Source: an alpha proteobacterium BAL199
GTDB lineage: Bacteria; Pseudomonadota; Alphaproteobacteria; Thalassobaculales; Thalassobaculaceae
Length of the DNA stretch: 64,000 nt
Direction of reading: 5' to 3'
Assembly: GCA_000171835.1 (NCBI GenBank)
Contig: ABHC01000020.1
Coordinates: 1-64,000 of the forward strand
The position numbers and the translations under genes were made by a program. Positions within the stretch are counted from its first letter, which is position 1, and each line of letters opens with the position of its first letter. Below, in pieces: positions 1 to 8,422 of the stretch. The notes beneath the pieces were generated by a model. That model was given only the letters and a program-made list of their open reading frames with translations. It ran no database searches and was not told the DNA's origin.

Positions 1-129
1 GAATATCGCCTCTTTTGAAATCCGAGTGGGTAGCGGCTGTCGAGCTGGGGCCTGACGACGGGCCTGCATCGATCCCTTTGTTCGACCGGCGAGACCATCC
101 CCTTGTCCCCCCCCTGCAACCCCCAGCGT

Positions 130-214
130 GCCAGGCGGGGATCGGCGGTCAAGGATGGCCGGAGGCCACCGCGCAGCGGCGCGAAGCGTCCTTGATGGCC
201 GATCCCCGCCTGGC
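130..214. repeat. Long hairpin in the ISL3 leader
   Basis: Bases 130-155 and 189-214 are complementary over 26 nt with a two-base mismatch, around a 33-nt loop. The structure lies between the IS end and the transposase start and is also present in copy 2 (about 3423-3507). It may occlude the transposase start when transcription enters from outside, or it may be a small palindromic repeat trapped in the element. The role is inferred. Confidence 0.75.
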
Positions 215-255
215 CATGCTGGGTGCAGGTGGGGCTCTGGAGGCGAGTGCGGGGC

Positions 256-1482
256 ATGCAGAACCAACTCTTCGAGGTGGCCTTGGGCATTGCCGAGCCG
301 TGGTACGTCAACGGCGTCGACTTCGACGCGGCCGAGAAGACCCTGACGATCGGTGTCGATTTCGTCGCCGGGACACGGTTTCCGGCGGCCGGCGTGGCAG
401 GCGTGCATCCGGTCCACGACACCCAGATCAAGCGCCTGCGGCATCTGAACTTCTTCCAGCACGAATGCTTCCTGGAGGTCAGAACGCCTCGCGTGAAGCT
501 GCCCGACGGGCGGGTCGTGCAGGTCGAGCCCGAGTGGTTCGGCAAGCTCGCCGGCTTCACCCTGCTGTTCGAGGCGCTGGTGCTGGCCATGGCCCGGCAG
601 ATGACCTTTGCCGCCGTGGCCAAGCTGGTCGGCCTGTCCTGGCATCGCGTCCATGCGATCTGTTCGCGCTATGTCGATCTCGCCCTGGCCGAGGCCGATC
701 TGTCGACGGTGACGGCGGTGGCGATCGACGAGACCTCCTGCCGGCGCGGCCACAACTACCTGACCATCGCCGCCGATATGGATGAGCGCAAGGTGGTGTT
801 CGTCACCGAAGGCAAGGACGCCAAAACCATCACCCACTTCGCCGAATACCTGGCCGAGCACAAAGCCATGCCCGAGCAGGTCCGCTCGGTGAGCATCGAC
901 ATGTCGCCGGCCTTCATCAAGGGCGTGGCCAGGCAGTTGCCCAACGCGCGCATCACCTTCGACAAATTCCACGTCGTCGCCCATGCGTCCGCCGCCGTCG
1001 ATCAGACCAGGCGCATCGAGCAGCGAACCGATCCGAGCCTCAAGGGGCTGCGCTGGAAGCTGCTCAAAGACCGCGACCGGCTGACTGACGAGGGCCGGGC
1101 CGACCTTGACGCGTTGATCGCTCAGGTCGCCACCAAACGCACGCCGCGCGCCTGGCTCTACCGTGAGAATTTGCGCGACATCCTCGAGCGCAAGCAGATC
1201 AACGTCGTCTCCGCCATGCTCAAGCAGTGGTGCACCAACGTCCTGCGTTCCAAGGTCGAGCCGATGAAAGACGTCGCCAGGATGATCCGTAGGCACTTCG
1301 ACGGCATCGTCGCCTGGACCCAGACCCGCCAGACCAACGGCTTCATCGAGGCGCTCAATGGCCTGTTTCAGGCCGCCAAACGCAAGGCCCGCGGCTACAC
1401 CCGGTTCGCCACCATGCGCACCGTACTCTTCCTCATCGCCGGAAAACTCGACTTCACCCGGATCAACCCGCAGGCCGCATAG
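256..1482 (+). CDS. ISL3-family transposase
   Basis: A DDE transposase of 408 residues, matching the length and motif layout of the ISL3 family. The first acidic residue sits in VAIDETSCRRGHNYL, the second in VSIDMSPAFIKG, and the glutamate in NGFIEALNGLFQAAKRKARG near the C-terminus. It catalyses cut-and-paste movement of its own element. I chose the ATG at 256; an in-frame GTG lies at 223. The frame is open throughout and both IS ends are present, so this copy could be active. It can be compared directly with the damaged inverted copy at 2346-3382, which has one base fewer after codon 9 and lacks the catalytic Glu region. Confidence 0.9.
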   Translation: MQNQLFEVALGIAEPWYVNGVDFDAAEKTLTIGVDFVAGTRFPAAGVAGVHPVHDTQIKRLRHLNFFQHECFLEVRTPRVKLPDGRVVQVEPEWFGKLAGFTLLFEALVLAMARQMTFAAVAKLVGLSWHRVHAICSRYVDLALAEADLSTVTAVAIDETSCRRGHNYLTIAADMDERKVVFVTEGKDAKTITHFAEYLAEHKAMPEQVRSVSIDMSPAFIKGVARQLPNARITFDKFHVVAHASAAVDQTRRIEQRTDPSLKGLRWKLLKDRDRLTDEGRADLDALIAQVATKRTPRAWLYRENLRDILERKQINVVSAMLKQWCTNVLRSKVEPMKDVARMIRRHFDGIVAWTQTRQTNGFIEALNGLFQAAKRKARGYTRFATMRTVLFLIAGKLDFTRINPQAA

Positions 1483-1529
1483 CCCACTCGAAATTCAAAA
1501 GAGCCTGTTCAGGAGCGCGAAGGTATAGT

Positions 1530-2345
1530 GGTGTTGTCACGTTAACTCGTCGAGTTAGCAAGTTGGCATGCCGGTCGTTGATCAAGCGGCATGTGCCGCG
1601 GATTTCCAAGCTTCGAACGCTTCGAGCCGATGGTAGCGAATGGTGAGGGCGGAACGACGGCGGGCTGGGACAGAGTAACGATTGCGGGTTGCGGATTGCA
1701 TAGACACGAAGCGTTGTAATCCACCCGGTGATCGGAAGCCTTGCATCACCCGCTCTCGTTTTCGGAAGGGCAAGTGGCTGTTCTCGGCGCGGTTATTGAG
1801 CCCCTTGTGTGACCAATGATCAAGGCCAGGCGCGACCTCGCGCTTGGCGGCCCCATATGAGCGCAGTTTGTCCGTAATGATCCTTTTGGGCACGAAGCCC
1901 CAACGTTTCATCAGCTTGATCAAAAGCCGCTTTGCAGCGCGCTTGTCTCGCTTCGATTGTAAGATTTCCTCAAGAACGACACCGTGTTGGTCGACGGCGC
2001 GCCACAGCCAGTATGACCGGCCCGCGATCTTCACGACGACTTCGTCCAGATGCCAAACATCACCAGGGCGAGGCTGCCGTCGCCGCAGAACGTGGGCGAT
2101 CCGGGGACCGAACTTGACGGTCCAGCGCCGGATCGTCTCATACGAAACGTCCACACCACGTTCCAGCATAAGCTCCTCGACCTCGCGCAGGCTCAAGTTG
2201 AACCGGGCGTAGAGCCAGACAACATGAGAAATGATCTGAGGCGGAAAGCGGTGGCGCTTGTAGCTGATTTTCTCTGTTTGCATCGACACCGCCTACGCCC
2301 GGATCATTGAACCCGCAACCTCAGGCACGTTAACGTGACAACACC
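1530..2345 (-). mobile_element. IS6-family insertion sequence, copy 1
   Basis: An 816-bp element with perfect inner ends GGTGTTGTCACGTTAAC and its inverse. The flanking octamers (ggtatagt left, cctacgga right) do not match, so there is no target duplication. To its right it cuts directly into ISL3 copy 2; to its left are only about 24 bp before the end of ISL3 copy 1. This fits an IS6-type adjacent deletion or replicative rearrangement rather than a simple insertion. Confidence 0.92.
1582..2289 (-). CDS. IS6-family transposase (copy 1)
   Basis: A 235-residue DDE transposase of the IS6/IS26 type. It has an N-terminal helix-turn-helix (about residues 20-60) and the catalytic triad in [16 protein letters not shown] and [10 protein letters not shown]6 enzymes make cointegrates by replicative transposition and can delete neighbouring DNA. 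The protein is identical to the ones at 16339-17046 and 38159-38866, which implies very recent amplification. The frame is intact and fills most of the 816-bp element. Confidence 0.95.
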   Translation of the reverse strand: MSMQTEKISYKRHRFPPQIISHVVWLYARFNLSLREVEELMLERGVDVSYETIRRWTVKFGPRIAHVLRRRQPRPGDVWHLDEVVVKIAGRSYWLWRAVDQHGVVLEEILQSKRDKRAAKRLLIKLMKRWGFVPKRIITDKLRSYGAAKREVAPGLDHWSHKGLNNRAENSHLPFRKRERVMQGFRSPGGLQRFVSMQSATRNRYSVPARRRSALTIRYHRLEAFEAWKSAAHAA

Positions 2346-3382
2346 CCTACGGATCATCCTGGCGACGTCTTTCATCGGCTCGACCTTGGAACGCAGGACG
2401 TTGGTGCACCACTGCTTGAGCATGGCGGAGACGACGTTGATCTGCTTGCGCTCGAGGATGTCGCGCAAATTCTCACGGTAGAGCCAGGCGCGCGGCGTGC
2501 GTTTGGTGGCGACCTGAGCGATCAACGCGTCAAGGTCGGCCCGGCCCTCGTCAGTCAGCCGGTCGCGGTCTTTGAGCAGCTTCCAGCGCAGCCCCTTGAG
2601 GCTCGGATCGGTTCGCTGCTCGATGCGCCTGGTCTGATCGACGGCGGCGGACGCATGGGCGACGACGTGGAATTTGTCGAAGGTGATGCGCGCGTTGGGC
2701 AACTGCCTGGCCACGCCCTTGATGAAGGCCGGCGACATGTCGATGCTCACCGAGCGGACCTGCTCGGGCATGGCTTTGTGCTCGGCCAGGTATTCGGCGA
2801 AGTGGGTGATGGTTTTGGCGTCCTTGCCTTCGGTGACGAACACCACCTTGCGCTCATCCATATCGGCGGCGATGGTCAGGTAGTTGTGGCCGCGCCGGCA
2901 GGAGGTCTCGTCGATCGCCACCGCCGTCACCGTCGACAGATCGGCCTCGGCCAGGGCGAGATCGACATAGCGCGAACAGATCGCATGGACGCGATGCCAG
3001 GACAGGCCGACCAGCTTGGCCACGGCGGCAAAGGTCATCTGCCGGGCCATGGCCAGCACCAGCGCCTCGAACAGCAGGGTGAAGCCGGCGAGCTTGCCGA
3101 ACCACTCGGGCTCGACCTGCACGACCCGCCCGTCGGGCAGCTTCACGCGAGGCGTTCTGACCTCCAGGAAGCATTCGTGCTGGAAGAAGTTCAGATGCCG
3201 CAGGCGCTTGATCTGGGTGTCGTGGACCGGATGCACGCCTGCCACGCCGGCCGCCGGAAACCGTGTCCCGGCGACGAAATCGACACCGATCGTCAGGGTC
3301 TTCTCGGCCGCGTCGAAGTCGACGCCGTTGACGTACCACGGCTCGGCAATGCCCAAGCCACCTCGAAGAGTTGGTTCTGCAT
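2346..3382 (-). pseudogene. ISL3 transposase, frameshifted and 3'-truncated
   Basis: Nearly the same sequence as the gene at 256-1482 but dead twice over. After codon 9 it has GTGGCTTGGGC where copy 1 has GTGGCCTTGGGC, a one-base deletion that throws the start out of frame. The 3' end is lost at the IS6 junction after MIRR, before the stretch that carries the catalytic glutamate. A reading frame through most of the remaining gene can be opened only from a TTG near the IS end. It may still supply a binding end for transposase made by copy 1. Confidence 0.88.
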
Positions 3383-3627
3383 GCCCCGCACTCGCCTCCA
3401 GAGCCCCACCTGCACCCAGCATGGCCAGGCGGGGATCGGCCATCAAGGACGCTTCGCGCCGCTGCGCGGTGGCCTCCGGCCATCCTTGACCGCCGATCCC
3501 CGCCTGGCCCCGCAGAAGGCAGGTCGGGACGAAGGGATGGTCTCGCCGGTCGAACAAAGGGATCGATGCAGGCCCGTCGTCAGGCCCCAGCTCGACAGCC
3601 GCTACCCACTCGGATTTCAAAAGAGGC
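2346..3627 (-). mobile_element. ISL3-family insertion sequence, copy 2, truncated by IS6
   Basis: Inverted relative to copy 1. The outer end (AAAAGAGGC at 3619-3627) is intact, but the element stops abruptly at the IS6 boundary at 2345/2346. About 66 transposase codons and the far inverted repeat are therefore gone. The missing piece is not present on the other side of the IS6 element, so it was deleted. Confidence 0.9.
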
Positions 3628-4777
3628 GATAAACCTTCCGGATCGTGTTCCCCGGCCGGGTAGGTGTGTCGGCGCGTGAAGCGCCGTTAAAGAGGTCGCG
3701 TTGCCGCGGTCGCCAGAGGTCAGGGTAGAGCGTATCGTGATAAGCCTCTTGAATAGGTATGCCAAATCCGCGGACACCTTCGGTTACCAGGAACCTCGGG
3801 TAGTTCTGCCTTGCCGCATCGTATACGGATTGCCCTGAAGTTATCGTCAATTTTGACGAGGAAAAAACTCTTTCGTAGATCAATTCACCATCAGGTTTGG
3901 TTCCTGCGAGATGAAAGCCATAGTATTCTATTAGATCCATCAAGGCTATTTGGTTATCATAAGTAGTAATATAGGTCAAATCATATTCGTTTGCTTGAGC
4001 AAACCAGAGAGCTTGTTTTAGAAGGAGTTCACCAATCTTCACTCCGCGTTTCTCTGGACGAACCTTAAAGGTGCATATTTTTAATATTTTGCCGGATTTA
4101 GTCGCCGCATCAGTATCACTGCCGAACTCATCCTTCCTTACAATCAGTCCTGCAAGCTCGTCGTCATCATAGACCACCCAGCAGGGGCGTCGCTGCTTGA
4201 CGCACTTGTGCCTCCACCATTCGTCAAAATCTGGATAACCATCGCGAAGGCTATCAAAGAAACTATCCTCGTGGTCGATAGTATGTGCTGCTACGTCGGC
4301 AACGTGGCGGACGGGAACTTGCTTTGGTTCGTAGGTCTGGACCAGAAGGTCAGTAGCATCACCAACGAAAAGAACTCGCCGTCCTAAATTGGCAGAATGT
4401 CTCTGCGCGCGTTCATGAAGCCCCTTATCTTGCGTGACAAGAAAATCGACGGCATCAATTTTTAGCGCGTGCAGAAGAATTGCATAAACTATGTCATTTT
4501 CACTATTCAGGCGGCCAAAATCAGCTTCCAGATCTACATTCGTCAGCCCTCGCCGTTTCGCAAGGATCCGATATTTCTCGATTTTACTGAGAGAGATTGA
4601 CCGTCGAGCCGCATCTTTGTCACGCGCAATGTCGTCGCGTGCGACTTCATGTACGAAGACGTCGACTTTGTGCTTCGCCGCGAGATTAGAGAATCTGGAA
4701 TACGCCGGCTGTACGGTGCGGTGATCTTCGAGGCCGATCAGAATATTCGTATCAATAAGATACGATTGCCGGCTCAT
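3617..4777 (-). CDS. PIN-GNAT fusion protein, probable toxin
   Basis: 386 residues. The N-terminal PIN-like nuclease domain (about 1-145) has the acidic residues D9 in LIDTNIL, D95 in SENDIVYAI and D117 in VTQDKGL. An acetyltransferase (GNAT) domain follows around 195-300, with the acetyl-CoA loop region near VRPEKRGVKIGELL. The start codon lies inside the 3' end of the upstream Xre-ASCH gene (26-bp overlap), the usual antidote-toxin layout, so a type II toxin acting on RNA and/or by acetylation is inferred. Its C-terminus has been altered: the last codons, encoding RLF and the TGA, lie in or at the end of ISL3 copy 2. AT content is higher than in neighbours, suggesting transfer. Confidence 0.78.
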   Translation of the reverse strand: MSRQSYLIDTNILIGLEDHRTVQPAYSRFSNLAAKHKVDVFVHEVARDDIARDKDAARRSISLSKIEKYRILAKRRGLTNVDLEADFGRLNSENDIVYAILLHALKIDAVDFLVTQDKGLHERAQRHSANLGRRVLFVGDATDLLVQTYEPKQVPVRHVADVAAHTIDHEDSFFDSLRDGYPDFDEWWRHKCVKQRRPCWVVYDDDELAGLIVRKDEFGSDTDAATKSGKILKICTFKVRPEKRGVKIGELLLKQALWFAQANEYDLTYITTYDNQIALMDLIEYYGFHLAGTKPDGELIYERVFSSSKLTITSGQSVYDAARQNYPRFLVTEGVRGFGIPIQEAYHDTLYPDLWRPRQRDLFNGASRADTPTRPGNTIRKVYRLF

Positions 4778-5543
4778 GCTTAAGTGCCCTTCGGAGATCG
4801 CGTTTTGCGTATGAGAATGATTGCGGTGGCTCGAAGCCAAATTGCTCTCTCAATTCAGCAAGTGGAATGGGACGAGAGAATGCGCGCACATCGTCGAATA
4901 GTAGTGCGAAGCCCCACTGCAGGCCATCAAAATACTTTTCAAAGTCATATTTTTCAATTAATGCGTTATTCTTGAATTCAGTCCAAATTTGCTGAACAGG
5001 AAGTTTTAGAACATCCTTGATTTCGACAGTTCCAACCATCGCACGTACGGGGGACGTTGAATATATGTACGCGATTGTTCCTGTGGGAGCGGAAACGGGG
5101 AAGCGTCGTCGCAACTCGACTGTCTTTTTACCTTCAAAAATCTTTTCGGAGTATTGAGGGCGGATCGACAAAACAACATCTCGTTGGGCTCGAAACGGCT
5201 CATCTCCTAGAAGTGGTAGTACTAATTGATCGTCATTTCCGTACTCAACATCGAACGCTTCGTGAATATGCAGGGCAATCGGGGCGTTCGCTGGGAATGC
5301 TGCGTCAATTCGCAGCGACGCGCCAAGCGATTCGACGTATTTTCGAACAGTCGAAAGATGTACATCGCCACCATTCTCGATCTTTGAAACAGCGGCTTGC
5401 TGAACATTTAAGCGCTCAGCCATCTCTGTCTGCGTGAGGCCCGACATTAGCCGCAGACGACGAAGCGCGGGGCCGACGCTTTGTGCATTGCCCGCGGACC
5501 TGAGCGCCGATGCCTGAATGATTTTCCCGGCCAGTTTTCCCAC
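4752..5543 (-). CDS. Xre-family HTH / ASCH-domain protein, probable antitoxin
   Basis: 263 residues. The Xre/Cro-type helix-turn-helix lies at about 24-78 (GLTQTEMAERL, then QQAAVSKIENG) and an ASCH domain at about 122-240 (VVLSIRPQYSEKIFEGKKTV). ASCH is a PUA-like, RNA- or nucleotide-binding fold. The gene precedes and overlaps the PIN-GNAT gene, so it probably neutralises that protein and represses the operon. The start is a GTG at 5543 with GGAG about eight bases upstream; the first ATG in frame would cut into the HTH. Base composition is more AT-rich than the transporter genes beside it, like its partner. Confidence 0.8.
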   Translation of the reverse strand: MGKLAGKIIQASALRSAGNAQSVGPALRRLRLMSGLTQTEMAERLNVQQAAVSKIENGGDVHLSTVRKYVESLGASLRIDAAFPANAPIALHIHEAFDVEYGNDDQLVLPLLGDEPFRAQRDVVLSIRPQYSEKIFEGKKTVELRRRFPVSAPTGTIAYIYSTSPVRAMVGTVEIKDVLKLPVQQIWTEFKNNALIEKYDFEKYFDGLQWGFALLFDDVRAFSRPIPLAELREQFGFEPPQSFSYAKRDLRRALKHEPAIVSY

Positions 5544-5636
5544 GCTCGGCGCTCCAAAGTCTCACGATGTCTTACATTCCATGGGTATTCCAAGCAAGGA
5601 ATATGCGATTGGCTCACTAATTGAGCCACGACCGAC

Positions 5637-7502
5637 TCACCCCTCCCTTGCGAAATGCTCCGGCCCGACCTCGACCAGCCGTGACGGCGGTGGCGCCCAG
5701 CCGAGCGGGCGGGTCGGGCTCTTGATCTCCTCGGTCATCAGGCCGCCGCGCTCCCTGCGTAGCGACGGGTCCGGCACCGGCACCGCCGCGATCAGGCGTT
5801 TCGTGTAAGGGTGCTGCGGGTTGTCGAGCACCGCCGCCCTGGGGCCGATCTCGACGATCTCGCCGAGATACATCACCGCGACCCGGTGGCTGATCCTCTC
5901 GACCACCGCGATGTCGTGGCTGATGAACAGGTAGGCGAGGCCCATCTCGGCCTGCAGCTCCATCATCAGGTTGATGACCTGGGCCTTGATCGAGACGTCG
6001 AGGGCCGAGACCGACTCGTCGGCCACCAGCACCTTCGGCTGCAGGGCCAGCGAGCGGGCGATGCAGATGCGCTGCCGCTGGCCGCCGGAGAACTCGTGCG
6101 GGAAGCGGATGGCGTGGTCCGGCTCGAGGCCGACCCGCTCCAGCAGGGCGGCAACCCGGCGGTCGGCCGCCGCCCCCTCGGCCAGGCCGTGCACCACGAT
6201 CGGCTCGCGCAGGGCGGCGCCGACGGTCTTGCGCGGGTTCAGGCTGCCATAGGGGTCCTGGAAGATCATCTGCAGCCGCCGGCGCACGGCGCGCAGGTCG
6301 GCCTTGCCGAGCTCCATCAGGTCCTGGCCCTCGAAGCGCACGGTGCCGGCGGTCGGCTCGACCAGCCGCAGGATCGAGCGGCCGGTGGTGGACTTGCCAC
6401 AGCCGCTCTCGCCGACCAGCGCCAGGGTCTCGCCGGCGCGCAAGGTGAACGACACGTCCTCGACCGCGTGCACGGCGCCGACCGGCCGGCCCAGCAGGCC
6501 GCCGCGCACCGCGAAGCGGGTGGTCAGGCCGGAAACCTCCAGGATCGGCGCGCCGCGGCGGTCGGGCTCGTCCTCGGGCTCGGCGGCGGCGGTGTCGCCG
6601 CCTTTCGTGAAGACTTCGCCGATCTCGCCCTCGCTGCGGCGCAGGTCGACATTCGGGAACCTGCGCGGCATCGCGTGGCCGCGCAGGCTGCCGAGCTTCG
6701 GCACCGCGGTCAGCAGCTGGCGGGTATAGGGGTGCTCGGGCGCCGCGAACAACCGCTCGGCGGTCGCCTCCTCGACCTTGTCGCCGCGCCACATCACCAC
6801 CACCCGGTCGGCGATCTCGGCGACCACGCCCATGTCGTGGGTGATGAACATCACCGACATGCCGATTTCGCGCTGCAGCTCGCGGATCAGGCCGAGGATC
6901 TGCGCCTGGATGGTGACGTCGAGCGCGGTGGTCGGCTCGTCGGCGATCAGCAGCTTCGGGCGGCAGGCCAGAGCGATGGCGATCATCACCCGCTGGCGCA
7001 TGCCGCCGGAGAAGGTGTGCGGGAACTCGCTGAAGCGCCGCGCGGCGTCGGGAATCCGCACCAGGTCGAACAGCCGCAGCGCCTCGCGGTCGGCGTCGGC
7101 CACCGTCATGCCGCGGTGCCGGCGCAGCGCCTCGGAGACCTGGAAGCCGACGGTCAGGACCGGGTTCAGGCTGGTCATCGGCTCCTGGAAGATCATGCCG
7201 ATCTCGCCGCCGCGCACGTCGCGCATGCGCTCCTCGGTCAGGTCCGGCAGGTTGCGGCCTTCCAGCTCGATGCGGCCCTGGATGCGGCCGTTGGCGGTCG
7301 GCACCAGCCGCATGATCGACAGCGCGGTCACGCTCTTGCCGGAGCCGGACTCGCCGACCACCGCCACGGTCTCGCGGGCGCCGATGTCGAACGACACGTC
7401 GTCGACCACGGTCTTCCACTCGCCGCCGACCCGGAACGACGTGGTCAGGCCGGCGACCCGCAGGACCGGCGCGGCGGCGGCGTCGGGCATCGGCACGCTC
7501 AT
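5637..7502 (-). CDS. Peptide/opine-type ABC transporter, fused dual ATPase
   Basis: 621 residues with two complete nucleotide-binding domains in tandem, as in GsiA or a DppD-DppF fusion. Domain 1 has Walker A GESGSGKS (50-57), signature FSGGMRQR and Walker B LLIADEPTTALD. Domain 2 has GESGCGKST, FSGGQRQR and VLVADESVSALD. Each domain ends with the HPYT(R/K) stretch typical of oligopeptide ATPases. It powers import through the two permeases encoded just upstream. The ATG at 7502 overlaps the permease stop as ATGA, showing translational coupling. Substrate is unknown; the oxidase genes nearby suggest an opine, modified amino acid or small peptide. Confidence 0.93.
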   Translation of the reverse strand: MSVPMPDAAAAPVLRVAGLTTSFRVGGEWKTVVDDVSFDIGARETVAVVGESGSGKSVTALSIMRLVPTANGRIQGRIELEGRNLPDLTEERMRDVRGGEIGMIFQEPMTSLNPVLTVGFQVSEALRRHRGMTVADADREALRLFDLVRIPDAARRFSEFPHTFSGGMRQRVMIAIALACRPKLLIADEPTTALDVTIQAQILGLIRELQREIGMSVMFITHDMGVVAEIADRVVVMWRGDKVEEATAERLFAAPEHPYTRQLLTAVPKLGSLRGHAMPRRFPNVDLRRSEGEIGEVFTKGGDTAAAEPEDEPDRRGAPILEVSGLTTRFAVRGGLLGRPVGAVHAVEDVSFTLRAGETLALVGESGCGKSTTGRSILRLVEPTAGTVRFEGQDLMELGKADLRAVRRRLQMIFQDPYGSLNPRKTVGAALREPIVVHGLAEGAAADRRVAALLERVGLEPDHAIRFPHEFSGGQRQRICIARSLALQPKVLVADESVSALDVSIKAQVINLMMELQAEMGLAYLFISHDIAVVERISHRVAVMYLGEIVEIGPRAAVLDNPQHPYTKRLIAAVPVPDPSLRRERGGLMTEEIKSPTRPLGWAPPPSRLVEVGPEHFAREG

Positions 7503-8422
7503 GACTCGCCCCGCAGCTTCGGGTCGATCGCGTCGCGCAGGCCGTCGCCCAGCAGGTTCAGGGCGAACACCACGATCAGGATCGCCAGACTGGGGAACAG
7601 CGCCAGCCAGAAGCTGTCCAGGATGTTCTCGAAGCCCTCGCGGATCATGCCGCCCCAGGTGGCGGTCGGCGGCGACACCCCGAGGCCGATGAAGGCCAGC
7701 GAGGCCTCGACCCGGATCGCGGTCGCCATCCACAGCGAGCCCATCACCAGGATCTCCGGCAGGATGTTCGGCAGGATGTGGCCCAGCATCAGGCGCAGGT
7801 CGGAATAGCCGAGCGAGCGGCCGGCCTCGACGAACTCGCGCTCCTTCACGGTCATGGTCGGGGCGCGGGCGATGCGGGCGAAGGGCGGGATCGCGGTCAG
7901 CGCGATGGCGATCACCAGGTTGGCGACACTGGGGCCCAGCATGGCGACCACGATCAGGCCGAGGATCAGCGACGGGAACGCCAGCAGCACGTCCATGGTC
8001 TGCATGATCAGGATGTCGGCGCGGCCGCCGTAGTAGCCGGCGATCAGCCCGATCGCCGAGCCGATCACCATGGCGATGGCGATCGCCAGCAGGCCGATCA
8101 CCAGCGAGATCCGGGCGCCCCAGATCAGCCGCGAGAGGATGTCGCGGCCGTAGTAGTCGGTGCCCATCCAATGCTCGGCGGTCGGCGGCTTCAGGCGGTA
8201 CAGGATGCTCTGGTCGAGCGGGTCGTGCGGGGCGATCCACGGCGCCAGGACGGCGATTACGCAGACCGCGGCGAACAGCCCGAGGCCGACCCAGGAGGTC
8301 TTGTTGGTGTTGAACGCGGCGATCAGGCCCTTCCAGGCGGCGACCGTAGTGGTCCGCCAGTAGGCGTGGCGCAGGTCCTGGTCGGGCAGGTCACGGTCGG
8401 GCAGGGGGGAAGCGGTGCTCAT
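7499..8422 (-). CDS. ABC transporter permease, DppC/GsiD type
   Basis: 307 residues. After a cytoplasmic N-terminus there is one membrane helix (about 45-65), a periplasmic stretch with MGTDYYGRDILSR that is typical of DppC-class permeases, and then about five further helices with the ATPase-coupling loop around EAGRSLGYSDLRLMLGHILP. It forms the inner-membrane channel with the DppB-type partner. ATGA overlaps join it to both neighbours (start with the upstream permease stop, stop with the ATPase start), so the three genes form one transcript. Confidence 0.93.
   Translation of the reverse strand: MSTASPLPDRDLPDQDLRHAYWRTTTVAAWKGLIAAFNTNKTSWVGLGLFAAVCVIAVLAPWIAPHDPLDQSILYRLKPPTAEHWMGTDYYGRDILSRLIWGARISLVIGLLAIAIAMVIGSAIGLIAGYYGGRADILIMQTMDVLLAFPSLILGLIVVAMLGPSVANLVIAIALTAIPPFARIARAPTMTVKEREFVEAGRSLGYSDLRLMLGHILPNILPEILVMGSLWMATAIRVEASLAFIGLGVSPPTATWGGMIREGFENILDSFWLALFPSLAILIVVFALNLLGDGLRDAIDPKLRGES

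Larger units (their letters stand above)
8..1505 (+). mobile_element. ISL3-family insertion sequence, copy 1 (complete)
   Basis: The ends form imperfect terminal inverted repeats of about 22 bp: GCCTCTTTTGAAATCCGAGT at the left and, read inward, GGCTCTTTTGAATTTCGAGT at the right. They bracket one transposase gene. The first seven bases of the window are outside the element, so a full 8-bp target duplication cannot be checked. The same left end recurs inverted at 3627 in the second copy. Confidence 0.85.

Noticed and set aside
2304-3620. A 438-residue intact ISL3 transposase from the TTG near the IS end
   Set aside because: It arises from a one-base deletion relative to copy 1 that fuses a non-coding leader frame to the transposase frame, and it lacks the catalytic glutamate region.
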